Below, in pieces: positions 1 through 5,454 of a stretch of 6,268 bases of DNA. The stretch comes from Bifidobacterium breve (GTDB lineage Bacteria > Bacteroidota > Bacteroidia > Cytophagales > UBA9547): assembly GCA_943325655.2 (NCBI GenBank), contig CALPQG020000168.1:1-6268 (forward strand), written 5' to 3'. The notes beneath the pieces were generated by a model. That model made no database searches. It had not been told where the DNA came from and worked only from the letters and a program-made list of their open reading frames with translations. Within the stretch, counting starts at the first letter, position 1. Each line of letters starts with the position of its first letter. The translations under genes were made by a program, and so were the position numbers.

Positions 1-1
1 C

Positions 2-1102
2 CATAGAATTAAAAAAGTAAATGCTTCCACGGGGATCATTACTACGGTGGTGGGTACTGGTACGGCTGGTTATACTGGTGACGCTGGCTTGGCGACTGCT
101 GCACAATTAAATGCACCAACAGCACTAGCGTTAGACGGTTTCGGCAATATTTATATCAGTGACAATGGCAATAATGTGGTCCGAAAAGTGACGTTAGCCA
201 CTGGGGTAATTACAACCTTTGCGGGTACTGGTGTAGCCGGTTTTTCTGGAGATGATGGTTTGGCAACGTTGGCTATGCTCGACAATCCAAGAAGCATCGT
301 GCTTGATGCGAGTGCGAACCTGTACATCGCCGATGCAAACAACAATAGAATTCGTATGGTAAATGGAAACGGCATTATCACCACTGTAGTTGGAACAGGT
401 GCTCCTGCGGCCAACCCTCATCAGGGAAATGGGGGAAATCCGAAAGCAGCGGTCATAGGTCCCAGTCGTGGTATTGCTGTGTTTTCAAATGATTTGTACC
501 TTTCTGAATTCAATAACCATGCGGTGAGGGTGGTAAACAATGTTGTTCTTCCAGTTAAATTGCTAGGCTTTAAGGCAAATGCTTTTCGTGACCACATTCA
601 GGTACAATGGAAAACCACCCAAGAGGTCAATAGTGATTTTTTTAGACTCATGCGCAGTGTGGATGGTTATCATTTTGTGCCAATAGGGGTGATTCCTGCC
701 CATGGAAACAGCAATCAAGTAATCGATTATCAATATGTTGATGAGGGTGTGCTCGACAAACAGGTGTATTATTACCAATTATTGGAGCAAGATAAAGATG
801 GGAAAAGTCAAGAATCTACCGTTGTAATTGCTAAAAATGAACATGTGATTCATCCCCATTTATCGCATCAATTACAAGATGGTAAATCATTGTTATTTTT
901 TCATTCTATAGCTGGTGGGGAGTATTCGGTACAAATGACAGACAATTTGGGCAATCGTGTATTCCAAAAAGAATACGATGGCTTGATTGGGGAAAATATA
1001 ATGGAGGTGAACCACGAAAATCTATCCGATGGCCTTTATTTTATCCATTTTAATGGACCTGATTATACCCATACCATACTAAAAGTATTGATGAATTATT
1101 AA
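2..1102 (+). CDS. NHL-repeat secreted protein with T9SS type A sorting domain, 5'-partial
   Basis: The reading frame is open to the left edge, so the true start and signal peptide lie outside; 366 codons are visible and it ends at TAA 1100-1102. Residues 1-180 are NHL beta-propeller repeats with a 56-57 residue period: GTG-type turns fall at 18-20, 75-77 and 131-133, and each unit carries the NxYIxDxxNNxxR-type core (IYISDNGNNVVRKV, LYIADANNNRIRMV, then a weaker LYLSEFNNHAVRVV). Residues 183-278 begin LPVKLLGFKA and look like the fibronectin/Ig-like module that commonly precedes the C-terminal domain in Bacteroidota secreted proteins (QVQWKTTQEVNSDFF, SVDGYHF, YYYQLLEQDKDG). Residues 309-366 resemble a type A T9SS sorting domain (LGNRVF, LSDGLYFIHF, TILKVLMNY), which in this family directs outer-membrane translocation and is usually removed. 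The usual PNP motif at the start of the sorting domain is not recognisable (IHPHLSHQLQ stands there). NHL propellers usually bind proteins or other ligands; the ligand here is unknown. Confidence 0.9.
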   Translation, partial: HRIKKVNASTGIITTVVGTGTAGYTGDAGLATAAQLNAPTALALDGFGNIYISDNGNNVVRKVTLATGVITTFAGTGVAGFSGDDGLATLAMLDNPRSIVLDASANLYIADANNNRIRMVNGNGIITTVVGTGAPAANPHQGNGGNPKAAVIGPSRGIAVFSNDLYLSEFNNHAVRVVNNVVLPVKLLGFKANAFRDHIQVQWKTTQEVNSDFFRLMRSVDGYHFVPIGVIPAHGNSNQVIDYQYVDEGVLDKQVYYYQLLEQDKDGKSQESTVVIAKNEHVIHPHLSHQLQDGKSLLFFHSIAGGEYSVQMTDNLGNRVFQKEYDGLIGENIMEVNHENLSDGLYFIHFNGPDYTHTILKVLMNY

Positions 1103-1141
1103 GGAAATTGCCTTGATATCCACTCATATACCATCACTGTT

Positions 1142-1182
1142 AAGCGTCTTGAAAGGTTTTATTCTTTTCAAGACGCTTTTTT
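1142..1182 (+). terminator. Intrinsic terminator of the NHL-repeat gene
   Basis: A perfect 13-bp stem (AAGCGTCTTGAAA at 1142-1154 with its complement at 1166-1178) can extend by a G-U and a G-C pair around a 7-nt loop (1157-1163). A run of T follows at 1177-1182. It lies 39 bases after the stop codon of the upstream plus-strand gene, in the right orientation to end its transcript. Confidence 0.9.
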
Positions 1183-1198
1183 AGTAGCTTTTTTTAAG

Positions 1199-1282
1199 GA
1201 GCCTTGTTGTAGTCTTGATTTGCTGAAGTTGAGGTGTTGTTGTTTTACGATTGTGATCTCTGAAAACCATCTTTTAATTCAA
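1199..1282 (+). repeat. Imperfect direct repeat, copy 1 (84 bp, internally deleted)
   Basis: This copy aligns with 1796-1904 at 78 of 84 positions. Relative to copy 2 it lacks 25 contiguous bases, after 1257. The core TGCTGAAGTTGAGGTGTTGT is identical in both. Most mismatches are transitions (T/C and G/A), as expected of drifting copies. It ends 3 bases before the left inverted repeat of the 1286-1770 segment. Confidence 0.9.
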
Positions 1283-1285
1283 TTT

Positions 1286-1305
1286 AACAGGGCAAAGGCA
1301 TTAAA
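1286..1305 (+). repeat. Left terminal inverted repeat
   Basis: AACAGGGCAAAGGCATTAAA pairs with the right end at 1751-1770 with one mismatch (G at 1297, where the right end predicts C). Confidence 0.75.
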
Positions 1306-1450
1306 TTAATTAGACTAAAAATTCAATGTAAAAGGCCTCATCCCAAACCCAGCGCTACGCTTCGTAACCTTCGCACTCTCTTGCTCGCTTATAAAGGAGA
1401 AGGGCTTTAGATTCCGATGAAATCATAATTCAATGTCTTTAGTCAAGGAT

Positions 1451-1583
1451 AAAATCCGCTAGAAACTGTCCAATCCGCTACATCAGTGTTGCATCACGCA
1501 CTTGCGGGATTATTCTTTGAAAAAGAACCCTGTTGAAAAACGTGGCCAAATTGCACACAGATTTGGCAGATTAAGCGGATTTT
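1451..1583. repeat. Nested inverted repeat with AATCCGCT motifs
   Basis: AAAATCCGCT (1451-1460) is exactly inverted at 1574-1583. AATCCGCTA also occurs twice in direct orientation (1453-1461 and 1472-1480). The phrase around the right arm (CACACAGATTTGGCAGATTAAGC-like) resembles short dispersed intergenic repeats common in Bacteroidota genomes; that comparison is from general knowledge, not a search. Confidence 0.5.
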
Positions 1584-1628
1584 CATAGATTTAAAAATAA
1601 CAAGATTTGTTAACTAAACGAATTGAAA

Positions 1629-1677
1629 TCATAATTATGAATTAATCTCAAATTTATGATTAATGGACAGCGCTGTC
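1629..1677. repeat. Two perfect 12-bp palindromes
   Basis: TCATAATTATGA (1629-1640) and GACAGCGCTGTC (1666-1677) are each perfect 12-bp palindromes inside the segment with inverted ends. No regulator or function can be assigned. They may be part of repeat units folded within the element. Confidence 0.5.
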
Positions 1678-1750
1678 TCCTTTATCACTGAGCACGAGGG
1701 TGTGAATTTACGAACGTAGTGCAGGGATAGGCTTTTGTGCTACTTTTTAT

Positions 1751-1770
1751 TTTAATGCGTTTGCCCTGTT
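1751..1770 (-). repeat. Right terminal inverted repeat
   Basis: TTTAATGCGTTTGCCCTGTT is the inverted partner of 1286-1305 (19 of 20). The 19-bp core at 1750-1768 recurs exactly and in the same orientation at 5318-5336. Confidence 0.75.
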
Positions 1771-1771
1771 C

Positions 1772-1794
1772 AATTCAAAATTCAAAATTTAAAA
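1772..1794 (+). repeat. Short AT-rich direct repeat, copy 1 (23 bp)
   Basis: It matches 1898-1920 at 22 of 23 positions (AATTCAAAATTCAA followed by an ATTTAAAA tail). The two copies lie on either side of, and partly overlap the end of, the long direct repeat copy at 1796-1904. AATTCAAAATTCAA tracts are simple and common in AT-rich intergenic DNA, so little can be inferred from them alone. Confidence 0.6.
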
Positions 1795-1795
1795 A

Positions 1796-1904
1796 GAGCA
1801 TTGTTGCAGTCTTGACTTGCTGAAGTTGAGGTGTTGTTGTTTTACAATTATGATGCACTTGGTAGACAAATGGTTTAATCTCTGAAAACCAGCTTTTAAT
1901 TCAA
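1796..1904 (+). repeat. Imperfect direct repeat, copy 2 (109 bp, longer form)
   Basis: This is the longer copy of the repeat at 1199-1282. It carries 25 extra bases at 1855-1879 (GCACTTGGTAGACAAATGGT and five more). No open reading frame of note and no strong hairpin is seen within it. Confidence 0.9.
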
Positions 1905-1920
1905 AATTCAACATTTAAAA
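1898..1920 (+). repeat. Short AT-rich direct repeat, copy 2 (23 bp)
   Basis: Partner of 1772-1794, differing only at one base (C at 1912 in place of A). It begins inside the last 7 bases of the long repeat copy. Confidence 0.6.
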
Positions 1921-1966
1921 TTTATTTTCCTTCATTTCCAACTAATGCACTGGTTATGCTATTATC

Positions 1967-2006
1967 AAAAAACTCGTTCTATAACTGTAGGGGTTATAGA
2001 ACGAGT
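1967..2006 (-). terminator. Intrinsic terminator of the 725-residue protein gene
   Basis: Read on the minus strand, a perfect 14-bp stem (ACTCGTTCTATAAC, with its complement; plus-strand arms 1972-1985 and 1993-2006) closes a 7-nt loop. Six T follow on the minus strand (A-run 1967-1972 on plus). It starts 26 bases after the minus-strand stop codon. Confidence 0.9.
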
Positions 2007-2032
2007 GAGGAACTGTTATTGAAATTTTATGC

Positions 2033-4210
2033 TTAACGGCTGAGTAGTAATTTGAGGTATTGCATTTGATTGGCACTTGCAATCCTAGCAAGGTACATAC
2101 CTTCTGGCCATGAGGTGGCATCAAGCGTGATGCTGTAGGTTTGGTTTGCTGCTGTTTTTTGGTGAAATACGGTGTTGATCAATTCACCTTTCATGTTCAC
2201 AATTGCTACGCTTGTCCACTCATTCGACAAAGCCGTAAAGCGGATGGTAGTCAAGGCCGTGAATGGGTTGGGTTGTGCCATAATTTGATTGGTTACACTT
2301 ATTTCCCCTTCCAAATCTTGCCTATTTTGCTCATTTTCATTGTCTGCGTCACCGTTTTCGTCCTCCGTTTTTCTGCTAGCATTATGAGGCGTATTGAAGC
2401 AATCATTTGTCATGTTACAATCCCCCAATTTGTCACCATGCGCCAAGTGGGCTTGTACACTTCCTCTTGCGACACATAATGTTTGGTATTTATTGCCTGC
2501 TTTATGACAAATCATTACTTTCTGACCTGCCGTATCCATGGCATTTCCTCCTTTGGCACATTGTACGTCAGCCACACATACGAATACTTGGTCCTGTGCT
2601 TCACAACCATTTGCATCGCTTACTTTTAAGTGGTAGGTAGTGGAAATACTTGGACATACACTTGTAATATCAGCTTCAATGCCATTGCTCCAAGCAAATT
2701 GGTAGTTGGCATTTCCACCCGAAGCTCTTGCCTTCAGTGAAGTACATGCGTATGGACCGTAACCATTGTAAATCATAGCATCATTGCCTGCATTGGCAAG
2801 CAATGGAGACGGTTGGGTTAAGTTTACACTGAGTGTAAGTGATTGTCCATTAGCGTCTTTTACTTTTACGGTATAGGTGCCAGCCCCTAATTGACTGGCC
2901 GTTTTTGTATGTTGCACAGGACTTGTATTCCAACAGTAAGTATAAGGCAAACAGCCACCTGCAATAGATACGTTTGCTTCTCCATCCATTTTGCCAAAAC
3001 AAGAAATGGCTGAGCCACTTTGGTAGGTTTTGTAGGCAACAATACCCGTCATTGTTGAGGGCAATACGGTGACGGTAAATGAGCATGTGTCCGCATTATT
3101 GGCATCATCTCGTGCGATATAGGTCACGGAGGTTTGACCAATAGGGAAATGGTCTCCCGAATGAAAATTGCTGCTGAGGGTATAATGGCAATTTTCAATT
3201 ACTGTTGGCGATTCCCAGGTAACGATGGCGCTACAATTGGCAGATGCATGGGTGCTGATATTGGGTAAACACTTTATTTGTGGTTTTAGACTGTCAATGA
3301 CTGCTACCTGAAAGTAAGCCGTATCTTTTCCCACCACATTGCTGGCTATCACCATTACTTGTGTTGTACCTACAGGGAATACGCTTCCTGAAGCAGGGAA
3401 ATATGTCAATGCTGGTGCAGGATTGCCCTCAGCGTTAGCTATATAAGTTACTGCCGCGCCACAAAGTTCGGAAGTAACATTCATGCTGATGTTTGATGGA
3501 AGAGTGATAGAAGGCACTGTTCCCGTGATTATACTTTCATAGGCAATGCTGATAAGTCCATTGCCACTTTGTACACCGGAAGCATTGTCTTGGTCAGTTC
3601 CGATATTGTAGGAACCGCCACCGCCAGATCCCCAAGAATTGCATGTAGAGGCACCACCAGTACCTAATGTGCTGGTATTGGGGTCTCCACCACCCACAGG
3701 ATCTATGCACGATCCGGTGGAGCCTTCGCTGTATGCCATACCCGGATTACCATCTTGAAAAACAAAATCCCGTGTTCCACCACCGCCTCCGGCAATGATC
3801 AATGGCGTAACGGTTTTGCCGGCATAAGGACCAACTTTCATGGTATCGGTAGAGGAAGGGGCTAGCTTTACCACAAACGATCCACCGCCACCGCCGCCAC
3901 TTCCGCCACCAGGAGAAACACCTTCACCACCCACCAAAAGAAGCAAGTGGTCGCCAGGGTTTACGGTAAAAGTGCCTTTCATTCTTGCACCCAAGCCACC
4001 TACTTGGCCTTCTTGGGTCGATTTTCCTTGTGCTCCAAACGTCTCTATCATTATGGTATGGATGCCTTCAGGCACAATAAAGCTTTGAAGGGAGTCTGCA
4101 TACGTAAAGGTTTTTACCGTTTGTGCAGTACTTAGGCTAATCATAACAAAGCTCAATAACAAAGTGCCAACATACCTCATTAGGTTTGGCGTTGTGTAAG
4201 TTTTTTTCAT
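2033..4210 (-). CDS. Secreted modular adhesin-like protein: glycine-rich domain, HYR, SprB-like repeat, T9SS type A sorting domain
   Basis: Complete gene of 725 codons. It starts at ATG 4210-4208, which gives a clean Sec signal peptide (residues 1-30, MKK..., hydrophobic GTLLLSFVMISL, cleavage near STAQ). Modules in order: a glycine-rich domain at about 34-226 (FIVPEGIHTIMIETFGAQG, then GGGSGGGGGG at 101-110 and AGGGGG at 140-145); two HYR-type beta domains at about 231-306 and 308-384 (FPVGTTQVMVIA, FPIGQTSVTYIARDDANN); a SprB-like repeat at about 400-468 (SCFGKMDGEANV, GTYTVKVKDANG); a PKD/Ig-like domain at about 470-545 (TTYHLKVSDANGCE); a Cys/His motif at 564-598; an acidic Asn/Glu-rich linker at 611-635; and a type A sorting domain at 637-725 (MAQPNPFTALTTIRF, WPEGMYLARI, YLKLLLSR). 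The family pattern implies export by Sec then T9SS to the cell surface or medium. A role in adhesion or matrix is inferred; no catalytic motif is seen. No Shine-Dalgarno or TAnnTTTG promoter was found upstream. Confidence 0.93.
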   Translation of the reverse strand: MKKTYTTPNLMRYVGTLLLSFVMISLSTAQTVKTFTYADSLQSFIVPEGIHTIMIETFGAQGKSTQEGQVGGLGARMKGTFTVNPGDHLLLLVGGEGVSPGGGSGGGGGGSFVVKLAPSSTDTMKVGPYAGKTVTPLIIAGGGGGTRDFVFQDGNPGMAYSEGSTGSCIDPVGGGDPNTSTLGTGGASTCNSWGSGGGGSYNIGTDQDNASGVQSGNGLISIAYESIITGTVPSITLPSNISMNVTSELCGAAVTYIANAEGNPAPALTYFPASGSVFPVGTTQVMVIASNVVGKDTAYFQVAVIDSLKPQIKCLPNISTHASANCSAIVTWESPTVIENCHYTLSSNFHSGDHFPIGQTSVTYIARDDANNADTCSFTVTVLPSTMTGIVAYKTYQSGSAISCFGKMDGEANVSIAGGCLPYTYCWNTSPVQHTKTASQLGAGTYTVKVKDANGQSLTLSVNLTQPSPLLANAGNDAMIYNGYGPYACTSLKARASGGNANYQFAWSNGIEADITSVCPSISTTYHLKVSDANGCEAQDQVFVCVADVQCAKGGNAMDTAGQKVMICHKAGNKYQTLCVARGSVQAHLAHGDKLGDCNMTNDCFNTPHNASRKTEDENGDADNENEQNRQDLEGEISVTNQIMAQPNPFTALTTIRFTALSNEWTSVAIVNMKGELINTVFHQKTAANQTYSITLDATSWPEGMYLARIASANQMQYLKLLLSR

Positions 4211-5317
4211 GGTTAGGTTAGATTTAGCGTTTAACTTGAATGGATTTTAATTTGGATTGTAAATTTTTTGTGCACATGAATTGTCATTTAGGTGGTTTGT
4301 TGTGAATTTATTGCATTGTATATACAAGTTTCAATAATGTCCGTTTATCCGATGGCAGCAAATTTGTTTTTCAAGGGACCATTTTCTAATGAGAATAGTA
4401 TTGTGGATGTTATTATTAATGTATCGGTATGAAATATGCCTCATTACGACAATGCGATAACTGGTAATGCATGGCAATGTTGCGATTCCGTTCCACTAAG
4501 GTCTAACCGCTTTGAATTGGTAAATTCATGGTTTGGGTATTGGTTTCTAAAGTGACGATTGATGACAATTCCATCACCACAATTCCTATCCATAAGGAAT
4601 TTTTAAGCCTTGTCTTTTCCATCGAACTAGCGTTTTTTAGTTGTTTACTAAAAATGTGAATACTAAAATTGATTCATTTTAAATAACCCTTTTGTATTTA
4701 AAAATTTGGGTTTACAAATGGCTTGCGGAAACAATTGTTTTTTATAACGATAGTATTGAAAATAAGTTACTTGTCTTTGAATGGGTATGCGATGTGTGGT
4801 TTGGAAATGATGGAATAGGTTAAAATTTGGGCTGTTTTTGCATGAAAATAATACTAAATAAATATTTTTAATGTTATATTTTTTGTTGGATTAGTCATAT
4901 ATTTACATTCTGATTTTACCTTGTTTTGGCTTTGTTGGTTCAAACGATTTCAAAAATAATGGTAAGAGATTGGAGGATTGAAATAAATATTAAATTTTGA
5001 AAATAGATGAATTTTCGTTTGTCAAATAATGTTGCCAAGGACTATTGTAACTAGAAAAAATAGACATTATTATGGTTTGATGAATATGGTTTTGTACGCT
5101 AAATAAATGGGGTAGGGATTTTGCAAAACGAGGTGTTCTTTTAATGGATTATTCATTATAAGAGAAAATGTTATGTTAATTCGCAGTTTAAAATTCATTT
5201 TGTTTTTCCCTTTAATTTCATGAAATAAGATTATTGATGCACGATTCAGCGACTTTAGATTAAAGATTCAATCATTCTAGGTGATTATTGTGGAGATACT
5301 TTAGAAGTATTCTTTAT

Positions 5318-5336
5318 TTTTAATGCGTTTGCCCTG
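5318..5336 (-). repeat. Solitary copy of the inverted-repeat end
   Basis: TTTTAATGCGTTTGCCCTG is identical over 19 bp to 1750-1768. With one gap the match extends leftward to 5313 (TTTATTTTT versus TTTATTTT). No inverted partner with CAGGGC is visible between 4211 and 5317, so this is either a remnant with its other end lost or an isolated copy of a dispersed repeat. Confidence 0.7.
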
Positions 5337-5378
5337 GAAGGTCGTGGTGAAGGATTTCTTTTTGTAGTGAATATTTTC

Positions 5379-5386
5379 TATTTTTG
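5379..5386 (+). promoter_or_regulatory. Candidate Bacteroidota -7 promoter box for the M23 peptidase gene
   Basis: TATTTTTG matches the TAnnTTTG -7 consensus of the Bacteroidota primary sigma factor and lies 68 bases before the ATG. The nearest upstream TTG (5362-5364) is only 14 bases away, shorter than the usual spacing of about 17 to 21, so the -33 element is weak or absent. Short motifs of this kind arise by chance in AT-rich DNA. Confidence 0.3.
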
Positions 5387-5397
5387 AAATTAAGATT

Positions 5398-5415
5398 TTT
5401 TCGATTATTCGAAAA
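5398..5415. promoter_or_regulatory. Small palindrome in the M23 gene leader
   Basis: TTTTCGA (5398-5404) is inverted as TCGAAAA (5409-5415) around a 4-base TTAT. It sits about 12 bases downstream of the candidate -7 box and 39 bases before the start codon. That would suit an operator or a 5'-leader hairpin, but no regulator can be named. Confidence 0.25.
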
Positions 5416-5454
5416 TTATCGTCATAAGCTTAGGCTTGCAAAAAACAGTTAAGA

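Larger units (their letters stand above)
1286..1770. mobile_element. Segment with terminal inverted repeats, MITE-like or gutted IS
   Basis: The left end AACAGGGCAAAGGCATTAAA (1286-1305) is the reverse complement of the right end (1751-1770) at 19 of 20 positions. The 485 bp between hold no transposase or other gene, only further repeat-like sequence. The layout fits a non-autonomous element or an internally deleted insertion sequence. A 7-bp AATTCAA occurs at 1276-1282 and 1772-1778, close to both ends but not exactly abutting them, so a target-site duplication is not established. The CAGGGC... start may recall the ends of ISAs1-like elements, but that is from memory and unverified. Confidence 0.5.
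1183..1966. other. Repeat-rich non-coding region between convergent genes
   Basis: I see no credible gene here in either direction. The stretch is made almost wholly of repeat copies, listed separately: a long imperfect direct repeat, a segment with inverted ends, a short AATTCAAAATTCAA-type repeat, and several palindromes. Each flanking gene has its own terminator facing this region, so little transcription should enter it. It is a plausible landing site for mobile or repeat DNA because an insertion here would break nothing. Confidence 0.7.
4211..5454. other. AT-rich divergent intergenic region with no supported gene
   Basis: This 1.24-kb stretch separates the minus-strand modular protein from the plus-strand peptidase. 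I find no convincing reading frame or RNA gene. It holds a less AT-rich patch at about 4440-4520, a weak hairpin at 4581-4601, a lone copy of a mobile-element-like end (5318-5336), a candidate -7 promoter box (5379-5386) and a small palindrome (5398-5415). It must contain the promoters of both divergent genes. Its length suggests decayed repeat DNA or an unrecognised non-coding element. Confidence 0.6.

Noticed and set aside
151..778. Minus-strand frames opposite the NHL-repeat gene
   Set aside because: They are antisense to a clear repeat-containing coding frame and have no domain signature.
1199..1920. Possible CRISPR array from the closely spaced repeats
   Set aside because: There are only two long copies, they are imperfect, unequal in length and about 500 bp apart. 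There are no regularly spaced short repeats and no cas genes.
2141..2640. Plus-strand frames antisense to the 3' part of the modular protein
   Set aside because: They overlap a complete, well-supported gene and show no recognisable domain. The histidine/leucine-rich products look like complements of the real coding frame.
3840..4088. Plus-strand frame rich in proline (PPPPPPLPPPGE-type)
   Set aside because: It is the antisense reading of the glycine codons of the minus-strand glycine-rich domain, with no independent sign of being a gene.
4581..4601. Hairpin AATTCCT/AGGAATT followed by TTT as a terminator
   Set aside because: The 7-bp stem is short and AT-rich, and no gene ends nearby on either strand, so a chance palindrome is more likely.
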